Assembly: GCA_024349245.1 (NCBI GenBank)
Contig: JALDNG010000503.1
Span: 58,174 to 122,173 of the forward strand
Source of the DNA: Neodontobutis hainanensis
Taxonomy: Eukaryota; Chordata; Actinopteri; Gobiiformes; Odontobutidae
Direction of reading: 5' to 3'
Length of the DNA: 64,000 bases
A program made the position numbers and the translations under genes. Positions 29,301 through 42,400 of the stretch are shown piece after piece. The notes under the pieces are model-generated. The model was not told the DNA's origin and did not search any database. It saw only the letters and a program-made list of their open reading frames with translations. Numbering within the stretch: the first letter of the stretch is position 1; each line of letters starts with the position of its first letter.

Positions 29301-31955
29301 CTGAGCAGAACCAGGTCGAAACTGAGTAGAACCAGGTCGAAACTGAGTAGAACCAGGTCAAAACCGAGTAGGACCAGGTCGAAACTGAGTAGAACCAGGT
29401 TGAAACTGAGCAGAACCAGGTCGAAACTGAGTAGAACCAGGTCGAAACTGAGTAGAACCAGGTCAAAACCGAGTAGGACCAGGTTGAAACTGAGCAGGAC
29501 CAGGTCAAAACTGAGTAGGACCAGGTCGAAACTGAGCAGAACCAAGTTGAAACTGAGCAGAACCAGGTCGAAACTGAGTAGAACCAGGTCGAACTGAGTA
29601 GAACCAGGTTGAAACTGAGCAGAACCAGGTCGAAACTGAGTAGAACCAGGTCGAAACTGAGTAGAACCAGGTCAAAACCGAGTAGGACCAGGTCGAAACT
29701 GAGTAGAACCAGGTTGAAACTGAGCAGAACCAGGTCGAAACTGAGTAGAACCAGGTCGAAACTGAGTAGAACCAGGTCAAAACTGAGTAGGACCAGGTCA
29801 AAACTGAGTAGGACCAGGTCGAAACTGAGCAGAACCAAGTTGAAACTGAGCAGAACCAGGTCGAAACTGAGTAGAACCAGGTCGAAACTGAGTAGAACCA
29901 GGTCAAAACCGAGTAGGACCAGGTCGAAACTGAGTAGAACCAGGTTGAAACTGAGCAGAACCAGGTCGAAACTGAGTAGAACCAGGTCGAAACTGAGTAG
30001 AACCAGGTCAAAACCGAGTAGGACCAGGTTGAAACTGAGCAGGACCAGGTCGACTGAGTAGAACCAGGTCAAAACTGAGTAGAACCAGGTTGAAACTGAG
30101 CAGAACCAGGTCAAAACTGAGTAGAACCAGGTTGAAACTGAGTAGAACCAGGTTGAAACTGAGTAGGACCAGGACAAAATCGAGCAGGACCAGGTCGAAA
30201 CTGAGTAGAACCAGGTCAAAACTGAGTAGAACCAGGTTGAAACTGAGCAGAACCAGGTCAAAACAGAGTAAGACCAGGTCAAAACAGTAGAACCAGGTTG
30301 AAACTGAGTAGGACCAGGACAAAATCGAGCAGGACCAAGTTGAAACTGAGCAGAACCAGGTCAAAACTGAGTAGAACCAGGTCGAAACTGAGTAGAACCA
30401 GGTCAAAACTGAGTAGAACCAGGTCGAAACTTAGTAGGACCAGGTCAAAACCGAGCAGGACCAGGTCAAAACTGAGCAGAACCAAGTCGAAACTGAGCAG
30501 AACCAGGTCGAAACTGAGTAGGACCAGGTCGAAACTGAGTAGAACCAGGTCGAAACTGAGTAGAACCAGGTCAAAACTGAGTAGAACCAGGTTGAAACTG
30601 AGCAGAACCAGGTTGAAACTGAGTAGAACCAGGTCAAAACTGAGTAGAACCAGGTTGAAACTGAGCAGAACCAGGTCAAAACTGAGTAGAACCAGGTTGA
30701 AACTGAGTAGGACCAGGACAAAATCGAGCAGGACCAGGTCGAAACTGAGTAGAACCCAATCGAATCTGAGTAGAACCAGGTCAAATCTGAGTATAACCAG
30801 GTTGAAACTGAGTAGGACCAGGTTAAAACCGAGCAGGACCAGGTCGAAACTGAGTAGGACCAGGTCAAAACTGAGTAGAACCAGGTCGAAACTGAGTAGG
30901 ACCAGGACGAAACTGAGTAGAACCAGGTTGAAACTGAGCAGAACCAGGTCAAAACTGAGTAGAACCAGGTCGAAACTGAGTAGAACCAGGTCGAAACTGA
31001 GTAGGACCAGGTCAAAACAGAGTAAGACCAGGTCAAAACAGTAGAACCAGGTTGAAACTGAGTAGGACCAGGACAAAATCGAGCAGGACCAGGTCGAAAC
31101 TGAGTAGAACCCGATCGAATCTGAGTAGAACCAGGTCAAATCTGAGTATAACCAGGTTGAAACTGAGTAGGACCAGGTTAAAACCGAGCAGGACCAGGTT
31201 GAAACTGAGTAGGACCAGGACAAAACTGAGTAGAACCAGGTCGAAACTGAGTAGGACCAGGTTGAAACTGAGCAGAACCAGGTCAAAACAGAGTAAGACC
31301 AGGTCAAAACAGTAGAACCACGTCCAGACTGAGTAGCTCCAGTAGAAATCTACTGTTAAATAAGTAGATTGATTTTTTAAAGTAAAGAAATCTACTTTTA
31401 AATGACTGATGTTTTTCACAGAGATCCCTCAGAAAAGCCAGAGACTGGAGCGATACAAAGAAATCATCAGGAGCCTTCCTCGAGTGAACCGCACCACACT
31501 CGCTGCTCTCATCAGCCACCTCTACAGGTGAGGACAGGGACAGGTTTTAGACGGATTTGAACAGGTTTAAGATGGATCTGAACAGATTTTTAGATGGATT
31601 TTAACAGGTTTTAGTTAATTCTGTTTTTTAGAGTGCAGAAGTGTGCAGACCTGAACCAGATGTGCACAAAGAACCTGTCGCTGCTATTCGCTCCGAGTCT
31701 GTTCCAAACAGACGGAAAAGGAGAACATGAGGTGAAGATCGTGGAGGATCTCATTGACAACTACCTCCACGTCTTCGAGGTCAGGACTTTTACAGAATTT
31801 ATCACAAAAATGTTTTACTGTCTTTGAAGAAGTACTGACTCTTTCAGATCTTTAGAGTTTTTCTGTTTCTATTAAAAACTCGACAGATCGACGAAGAGCA
31901 TCAGACTCAAATTGAGTTAGAAATCAGCCTCATCACCAGCTGGAAGGACACACAG

Positions 31956-31993
<38 letters not shown>

Positions 31994-32199
31994 ACAAACA
32001 TACACAGGTACAAACATACACAGGTACACACACACACACACACAGGTACAAACATACACAGGTACACACACACACACACACACAGGTACAAACATACACA
32101 GGTACACACACACAGGTACAAACATACACAGGTACACACACACACACAGGTACAAACATACACAGGTACACACACACACACAGGTACAAACATACACAG

Positions 32200-32233
<34 letters not shown>

Positions 32234-32701
32234 ACAAACATACACAGGTACACACACACACACACACACAGGTACAAACATACACAGGTACACACACACA
32301 GGTACAAACATACACAGGTACACACACACACACACACAGGTACAAACATACACAGGTACACACACACACACAGGTACAAACATACACAGGTACACACACA
32401 CACACACAGGTACAAACATACACAGGTACACACACACACACACACACAGGTACAAACATACACAAGTACACACACACACACACACAGGTACAAACATACA
32501 CAGGTACACACACACACACACACACAGGTACAAACATACACAAGTACACACACACACACACACAGGTACAAACATACACAGGTACACACACACACACACA
32601 CAGGTACAAACATACACAGGTACACACACACACACACACACAGGTACAAACATACACAAGTACACACACACACACACACACACAGGTACAAACATACACA
32701 G

Positions 32702-32735
<34 letters not shown>

Positions 32736-33085
32736 ACAAACATACACAGGTACACACACACACACACACACAGGTACAAACATACACAGGTACACAAACA
32801 CAGGTACAAACATACACAGGTACACACACACACACACACACACAGGTACAAACATACACAGGTACACACACACACACACACAGGTACAAACATACACAGG
32901 TACACACACACACACACACAGGTACAAACATACACAGGTACACACACACACACACACACAGGTACAAACATACACAGGTACACACACACACACAGGTACA
33001 AACATACACAGGTACACACACACACACACACACAGGTACAAACATACACAGGTACACACACACACACACAGGTACAAACATACAC

Positions 33086-33116
<31 letters not shown>

Positions 33117-34186
33117 GGTACAAACATACACAGGTACACACACACACACACACACACACACAGGTACAAACATACACAGGTACACACACACACACAGGTA
33201 CAAACATACACAGGTACACACACACAGGTACAAACATACACAAGTACACACACACACACACACACACACAGGTACAAACATACACAGGTACACACACACA
33301 CACACAGGTACAAACATACACAGGTACACACACACACACAGGTACAAACATACACAGGTACACACACACACACACACACACAGGTACAAACATACACAAG
33401 TACACACACACACACAGGTACAAACATACACAGGTACACACACACACACACACAGGTACAAACATACACAGGTACACACACACACACACACAGGTACAAA
33501 CATACACAGGTACACACACACAGGTACAAATATACACAGGTACACACACACAGGTACAAATATACACAGGTACACACACACACACGCAGGTACAAACACA
33601 CAAACACACAGGTATATACACACACACACAGGTACAAACATACACACAGGTACACACACACACTCACAGGTACATATACACACACACACACAGGTACATA
33701 TACTCACACACACACACACAGGTATATACAGACAAACGAGTACATATACACACACAGGTACACACACACACACTCACACACACACAGGTACAAACATACA
33801 CAGGTACACACACACACACACACACAAACAGGTACAAACACACAGGTACACACACACACAGGTACAAATATACACAGGTACACACACACACACACAGGTA
33901 CAAACATACACAGGTACTCACACACACACACACACACACAGGTACAAACATACACAGGTACACACACACACACGCAGGTACAAACACACAGGTACACACA
34001 CACACAGGTACAAATATACACAGGTACACACACACACACACAGGTACAAACATACACAGGTACTCACACACACACACACACACAGGTACAAACATACACA
34101 GGTACACACACACACACGCAGGTACAAACACACAGGTATATACACACACACACACAGGTACAAACATACTCACAGGTACATATACT

Positions 34187-34217
<31 letters not shown>

Positions 34218-37200
34218 ATATACAGACAAGCAGTACATATACACACTCACAGGTACACATTCACAGGTACACCCACACACTCACAGGTACACACACAGGT
34301 ACACACACACACACACACACACACAGGTATATACAGACAAACAAGTACATATACACACTCACAGGTACACATTCACAGGTACACCCACACACTCACAGGT
34401 ACACACACAGGTACACACACAGGTACACACACACACTCACAGGTACACACACAGGTACACACACACACTTGACTTCCTGCTTCTGAAGAGTGCAGTCGCA
34501 CCTCTGCTTGCTCCTGCCAGCTTTACTTTCCTCTTTAGTTATCTCCACATTTAGGATCAACTTTTTACATTGCTTTTTACTTTCTTTTAACTGGATTTTT
34601 ATGTTTTTATGTTCTTACTTATTTTTTACTTTTTAAACAACACGTTGGACCTGTTGAGCGACTGGAGTCTTAGTATCTATTTTTCAACATGTCTGGGATA
34701 AAAACAACTACTGCAAACTCTTTCTGCCAAAATTGTTGGAAATACCAACAAGAAATCAGTGTGCTACAAACAAAGATTTTTGCTTTGGAATCTGAAAGAG
34801 GACTTCAGGATACAATCCCGATCACACAATGTGGTAAGATTGTGAATTTAAACTTGGAAGATACAGTTTCATTCCCAAAGCTGAGCAAAGCAAAGGGATT
34901 GAAACAAAATGATGGCACCTGCATAAACTTGGTGCACAGCCAAAGCAGCACTGGATCAGAAAAAAGAATGCTGGCCTCACAAGAGCACATGTAGCATCAT
35001 CAGCTAAAAACAGATTTGAATCACTGACTGAGCTAAAGGTGAATGAACCAGAAAACTCTTCTTTAACTGTAAAACATGGAGTGAATAAACCTTTGTTTCT
35101 GGAAAACAGGAAAAATGAATCTGAAAAGCACCAGGCAAACAGAGACAGAGAATCTATGCCAAAAGTGAAGGACAGAGATGTCCTGTTGGAGACGGTGCTG
35201 TCAGGGACATAAACTATAGTTGTTTTGTTACATGCAGCTGTCCAAGTGCTATGGTCTCTGATATAACAGCACTCCCCCCCCACTCCCCCCCCAGTCCTGT
35301 CCAAACACACAGGCATTAAACAGCTGATGGTGCACGTGGTGCAGCTGACACCAGGAAGGGAGAATCAGAGGTTTTAAAAAAAGATTTCTCCAGGCTTTTA
35401 AATAAACTTGAAAATCTGGAAGTGCAATCCTTTATCAGTGGACCACTCCCAAACATCGACAGAAGGATCAATAAATTCAGTCGCTGCTTGCACTAAATAC
35501 ATGTCTGTCCAAGACCTGCGAGACAAGAGGAGTACACTTTATTGATAACTTCAACTTGTTTTGGCAACGTGTAGACCTGTTTAAAGGAAAGGGCCCACAC
35601 CTGAACAGAGGAGGGGTCAGGAGGCTAACAGATAATCTCCTGCACTCCCTGAGACACCTAAACGGTTCTGGTCGCCCTCTTAAACAAAGAAAGGGTCTTC
35701 TGAGAAGCCATAATGAGAAAAACACTCCAGCCTCACCAACCAAAGATCCTCCTCTGACTGGACCACCATCTCCACTACTGAAATGGACCCCCCCAATAGG
35801 ACCCTGGACCCCCCCAGTAACATCAACACCTTCTGAGGACCTCACCATCTCTGTCCCATCCCGGATTCACCAATGGGATTTCCAGATCACCTGGAAATGT
35901 TGGTCAAATCTGGAACTAAGTTGATACCCCTCACACCTAACTTGGCCAGGTCACGGGTTCTATCATCTCCATCTTGGCCAGAACAAATGAGCACCCCGAT
36001 AGGTGTCCAATGCACCCCTGTCAGACCCCCTCCACCCCCTCCCAGACCAGCTCCTCCCAGACCAGCTCCTCCAAAAGCCTTGACTAGCATCAAGGCTACT
36101 ATCAGTGATTAGGACACTGAGGGCCTCTGCTGTTCCAGGACTTTTTGTCATCATAAAATACTTATCAACCCGAGGCCCTGTGAGAGAACACTCCCCCCGA
36201 GCTCCATAGCCACAGTCAGAAGTCGCAGACTCGAGAAGAGAATAACAGTTAGTTTGTCTAATCAGACAAACCTGATTCAAATCCCTGCAAACAGATAAAG
36301 TCTAGTCCTGCTCAAACAGACTTGAAACTTGCAGTGTTCAATGTCAGGTCTTTGGGAAACAAATCTTTTTTAATTAATGATTTTATAATTTCAAATAAGC
36401 TTGATTTTATGTTTTTAACGGAAACATGGTTAGACAGCAAGACTGGAAATGCTGTCCTTATTGAATCCACCTCATCGAATTTCACATTTTTATCCAAAAT
36501 GCGGAAAACAAAAGGGTGGTGGTGTTTGTGCTATTTTTAGGGATAATATTCTTATCCAGAAACTATCACTTGGGAGTTTTCATCATTTGAGTATGTGGCA
36601 TTCAAAATGGAGTTGAGGTTTTCTCCATCTATTTTATATGTTGTTCTTTACAAACCACCCCAACAATGTCATGATTTTATTGAAGAGTTACTGAAATGCT
36701 TTCGGTTATCTGCACAGAATATGAACAAATAATCATATCAGGTGATTTTAATGGGCATATGGATAATGTTTGTGACAGGAATGCCAAAGAACTTTCTACT
36801 ATTCTTGATCCTTTTGGTCTTTGTCAGCATGTTAATGAGCCGACCCATAACAGAGGTCACACTCTGGACCTGGTCATTACAAAGGGTGTTCATATTTCAG
36901 AAGTTACTGTGATTGATGTTGCTCTGATCATTCTTGTGTCTTCTTCCATCTGTCCATGATTCCAAAAGCTGCTGCTGGACCTACAGCTGTTCAGAAGAGG
37001 CACATTAATGATAACACCAGGACACAGTTTATGGAGGCAATCAGGTTTGAAAATGCCTCATCAGGTCAAGTTGATGATTTAATGAATTGTTATACTTCAG
37101 GTGTTTTAAATGTTATGGGCGCCATTGCTCCTGTTAAGGTTAAAGTGATGAAGAAGAGGCAGAAGGCTTCGTGGAGCAATGCTCCTTCTGTCAGGGCACA

Positions 37201-39369
37201 GAAAAGGGAATGCCAAAAGCCGAAAGAAAATGGCGTAAATTTAAACTCTTAATTCATTATGAGGTATACAAAGAAAATCTGCATGTTTTCAATCAAACTT
37301 TGAAAAAAGCAAGAGAAATATTCTTCTCAGAGCTCATCAACAACAGCAGTAACAACTCACGTGTCCTGTTTGCTCCAGTGAACAGATTAACAAACCCTCC
37401 AGCTCCATTTCCTCCAGGATTAGTTTCCAACACTAAATGCAATGAGTTTGCATTGTTTTTTAACGACAAGGTTCAAGGCATTAAACATGCTACAGTCCAA
37501 AGGGCAAACAACAACACTGCAGCCACATAGGAGACCTTTGGTTGAGTTTACAAATTTTACACCATTAATGACAGAACAATTGAAAAAACTGTCTCCAGCC
37601 TGAGTTCATCCACCTGCTGCCTCCATGTTCTACCCACTAGATTTCTAAAATCAGTACTAAGCAGTTTGTTACCACAACTCACTGATATAGTCAATAATTC
37701 CTTACAGTCTGGAACATTTCCAAGGGCCTTAAAAACTGCTGTCATCAAGCCTCTCCTAAAGAAGAGCAGTCTTGATGCTACAGAGCTCAACAACTATCGG
37801 CCCATATCAAACCTGCCATTTTTAGGGAAAGTCATCGAAAAAGTTGTATATCAGCAACTTAATGACTTTCTATTGCTTAACAACTGCTTTGATCCTTTTC
37901 AGTCAGGTTTAGGCCCATCACAGACTGAGACTGCACTTATCAAAGTCACAAATGACATCCGTCTGACACTGACGCAGGCCTCTGTCTTAGTTCTGTTGGA
38001 CTTGAGTGTTTGATACAGTGGACATGAAATCCTGTCACAAAGGTCAGAGGAATGGATAGTATCTCTGCAACTGCTCTTAAATGGTTTCAGTCCTATCTTG
38101 AAGACAGTAAGTACTTTGTTTCGGTTGGAAACTGTGTATCAGACCAAATGGCCCTGACATGTGGGGTTCCACAGGGTCTATCTTGGGACCTCTATTATTC
38201 AATCTTTACATGCTTCCTTTAGGTCAGTTAATACACAGCTGTGGAGTATCCTACCATAATTATGCAGATGACACTCAGATTTACATTTCACTCACAGCAG
38301 GTGAAAATGGACCGATCCATTCACTGTCACTGTCTCCAACTGAACAGAGACAAGACTGAACTAATCATCTTTGGAACAGAAACAAGACTGAACTAATCAT
38401 CTTTGGAACAGAAACAAGACTGAACTAATCATCTTTGGAACAGAAACAAGACTGAACTAATCATCTTTGGAACAGAAACAAAGAGAAAGTGTCAGCATCA
38501 CCTCGAGTCTCTTTCTCTAAAATCTAAAAACCAGGTTAGAAATCTAGGGGTCATCCTGGACTCAGACTTGAATTTCCAGAGTCACATTAAGTCAATTACA
38601 TCATCTGCATTTTATCACCTTAAAAATATTTCCAGAGTCAAAGGGATAATGTCTGAACCAGACTTAGAGAGACTTATCCATGCTTTTATCTGCAGCAGGT
38701 TAGATTACTGTAACGGCTGCTCACTGGTCTCTCAAAACGAGGGTTAAGACAGAACGCTGCTGCTCGGGTTCTAACTAACACCAGGAAGTACAACCACATC
38801 AGTCCAGTTTTAAAATCTCTGCACTGGCTTCTGTTGCTCAGAGAATAGACTTTAAAACAGCACTGCTGCTTTACAAGTCTCTAAATGGTTTAGCACCAGA
38901 ATATATTTCTGAAATGATAGTAGCTTATGAGCCTCCTCGGACTCTGAGAACATCTGGGACAGGCTTCTGCTCGTGCCCAGAGTTAGAACTAAACAGGGTG
39001 AAGCAGCTTTAAGTTTCAGCAAAAACCTGGAACAACCTCCCAGATGAAGTAAAACAAGCCTCAACTTTAACAATGTTCAAGGGGAGGTTAAAAACCTTCC
39101 TTTTTAGCTCCGCCTACACCACAACTTAAAATGTTTTTTATCTGCACTCTTCTTCTTTTATAATGTTTTTAATTTTTCTTGTTTCTAAATCTAAATCTTG
39201 TAAATTGTCTTTTATTTCTGTAAAGCACTTTGAGTTACCAGTGTATGAATTGTGCTGTAGAAATAAAAGTGCCTTGCCTTGCCACACACACAGGTACATA
39301 TACACATGCACACACAGACTCACAGGTACACACACTCTGGTACACACACACAGGTGTACACACACACAT

Positions 39370-39407
<38 letters not shown>

Positions 39408-42400
39408 TACACACACACACACACACACACAGGTGTACACACACATTTACACACACACACACACACACACACAGGTACATACACACACGCACACACAGGT
39501 ACACACACACAGATACATATACACACTCACAGTATACACACACACACACAGGTACACAATCATACACACTCAGGTACACAATCACACACAGGTACACACA
39601 CACACACACACATACACAGGTACACACAGGTACAGGTACACACATTTACATTTATTCATTTAACAGATGTTTTTATCCAAAGCGACTTTCATTAAGCTTC
39701 AATTTACCAGGGTTACAGAACACCACTGGAGTCAAGGTGGGTTAAGTGTCTTGCCCAAGGACACAACGACAGTATGAACTGTGGGGAGAGCGTTCTTTTC
39801 TCTAAAAGTGTGTTTGTGTGCAGCTGTCTCAGGCCGGAGACCTGATCATCGAGGTTTATCTGGAGCTGAAGATCCCTGACTGCTGCATCACTCTCAAGGT
39901 GGGTCTGTGGCATAGACAGCAGTGACCTGTATAATCAAACTATTACTTTTCCCTTTATCCCTTTTTTCTTAAAGGTTTCCCCCACAATGTGCGCCGAGGA
40001 GCTGACCAACCAGGTGCTGTATCTGAGGAACGTCCCGCCCTCAGACCGAGGCGTGTGGATGGCGTTCGAGGTCATCGAGGATGGGCAGCTCGGTCGGTCT
40101 CAGGCTGTTTGCTCCTAAAGGTCAAGTGTCTGTTGAATCCTGTAAAAACCCCTCTGTCGTGTGCTATTCCTCCAGAGCGACCCTTACATCCCAAAGAGCG
40201 CGTCCTGGAGCAGGCGCTGCAGTGGTGCAAAATGGCCGACCCCAGCTCCGCCTTCCTCATCGTGAAGAGGGTTCCCAAAGAGGACGCCATCCAAATCTTT
40301 ACTTGTGAGTCTTGCACCTGCTCAGGCTAAAACCACACTGTTAACGTCCTCACACGAGTCAGAGTCACACATGACCCACAAACATGAGACTAGAACACAG
40401 GAGGATGGAGCAGGTCTGTGGAGTCTAAGGCTAAGGACAGAGGTGAGCACAATGGCCTCAAGTCTCGCTCAGGGACAACACTGCACAACCTCTGCCTGCT
40501 ACACGTGGTCATATCAGGAAGAGTCGCTCTTATTTACAGCCCCTAACCCAGAAGTTGAGCCTAAATAAATACATTACAAAGATATAGGCCTATATCCTTG
40601 TCTTTTTTGTTCAGTGAAACATATACAAGGGACACTTAAATCTTTCATCCAGTGCTGCTCTGATGTTTCTGTCAGAGTCATGGGGAAAGCAAAAGAATTG
40701 TCAAAGGATCTGTGGGAAAAGGTAACTGAACTGTGTTAAACTGGAAAGGTATATAAAAATATATCCAAGGAATTGAGACACAACTTATCCCGCTACAATT
40801 CTCCAAACAGCTCAGAGACAAGCCTCAAAACTTTTGGAACAAAGTAATTTAGAGTGATGGGACCAAAATGTAACTTTCTGGCCACAACCATAAACGTTAC
40901 ATTTGGAGTCAACAAGGCCTACGATGAAAGGCACACAGTCCTACTGTGAGACATGGAGGTGGAGCTGATGTTTTGGGGATGTGTGAGTTACAAAGGCACA
41001 GGAAAAGATGAATGCAGCATGTTTTCAGAAAATACTGGAGGAAAAGTTGCACACACCTGCCCAGAAGCCGCACATGGGACGTACTTTGATGCTTTTTGCC
41101 AAGAAGAAAGGGTAGCTTTACCATCTGAGAAAATAAAGAGCCTCACAAAAAACTTCAAGCTGTCATTGATGTTAAAGGTTCAATACACCGTATTAAGAAC
41201 TGGCGTTTGTAAACTTTAGATCAGGGTCATTTGAGCAGTTTTTGTTGTCGTCATGATTTAAAAAGAGTAAACGCAGTTGTTTGGCAATGAAAAAAAATGT
41301 TCTTGTGTTAAAATGTATATACTCTGAAAAATGTCAAAACAATCACAAATTCTGCCAGGCCATGTAAACATATTAATATTCCTGCAGCCTACAAGAGTGA
41401 GATCATGAAGGTGGGGCTGCTGAGATGCAGAGAGGAGCCTCCGAAGCTGCTTCAGGAAATAAGTTCCAGGAGAGAACTTTTCAGATTCAGGATCATAAAC
41501 TGCTGCTGCTCAAGGACAAGAAGGTACCAGACTTTTCTAAATCTGCGTTCGTCCAGTCTTAGACCATTTCCAGAATCATGGACTGTCTTTTTTGAGCAGA
41601 GCATCAAACCTGAGAAAGAGTGGAGTCTAAAAACAATGAAGATCTACATCGGGATTCGGAGGAAACTCAAGGCTCCCTCCAGGTACCACTCATCATCATC
41701 AGCTACAGACTGACTTTAAACTCACCCTTAACACTCTCAGAGAAACACATCTGACGTAGATGTGTTGTTCTGACGTAGATGTGTTGTTCTGACGTAGATG
41801 TGTTGTTCTGACGTAGATGTGTTTCTCTGACGTAGATGTGTTGTTCTGACGTAGATGTGTTTCTCTGACGTAGATGTGTTGTTCTGACGTAGATGTGTTG
41901 TTCTGATGTAGATGTGTTTCTCTGACGAGATGTGTTTCTCTGACGAGATGTGTTGTTCTGACGAGATGTGTTGTTCTGACGAGATGTGTTGTTCTGACGA
42001 TGTGTTTCTCTGACGAGATGTGTTTCTCTGACGAGATGTGTTGTTCTGACGAGATGTGTTTCTCTGACGAGATGTGTTGTTCTGACGAGATGTGTTTCTC
42101 TGACGAGATGTGTTTCTCTGACGATGTGTTTCTCTGACGAGATGTGTTTCTCTGACGATGTGTTTCTCTGACGAGATGTGTTGTTCTGACGAGATGTGTT
42201 GTTCTGACGATGTGTTTCTCTGACGATGTGTTTCTCTGACGAGATGTGTTGTTCTGACGAGATGTGTTGTTCTGACGTAGATGTGTTTCTCTGACGTAGA
42301 TGTGTTTCTCTGACGTAGATGTGTTGTTCTGACGTAGATGTGTTTCTCTGACGTAGATGTGTTGTTCTGACGTAGATGTGTTGTTCTGACGTAGATGTGT

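Larger units (their letters stand above)
34469..39283 (+). mobile_element. Decayed L2-type LINE inserted inside the CA-rich array
   Basis: A nearly full-length but broken non-LTR element in the gene's orientation. In order: an ORF1-like start at 34689, an SGNH-esterase-like block near 35300-35650, an endonuclease fragment from 36322, RT fragments at about 37560-38500, and an L2 3' end with the tcttgtaaattg...gccttgccttgcc tail at 39281. The CA-rich array continues on both sides, so the element inserted into it. Stops and frameshifts in every domain make it non-autonomous. Confidence 0.9.

Noticed and set aside
28679..31419. Hydrophobic LLSFDLVLL and basic SRTRSKL open frames
   Set aside because: Both strands of the same 21-bp array are open; the part over exon 12 is the antisense of real RhoGAP coding sequence.
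31907..34246. Cysteine-rich minus-strand proteins of about 600 codons
   Set aside because: Translation of GT repeats (VCVCVC, TCVCLYL) in all frames; no conserved spacing or start context.
34469..39283. An active L2 retrotransposon
   Set aside because: ORF1, endonuclease and RT are all interrupted by stops and shifts, and the RT carries an internal tandem duplication.
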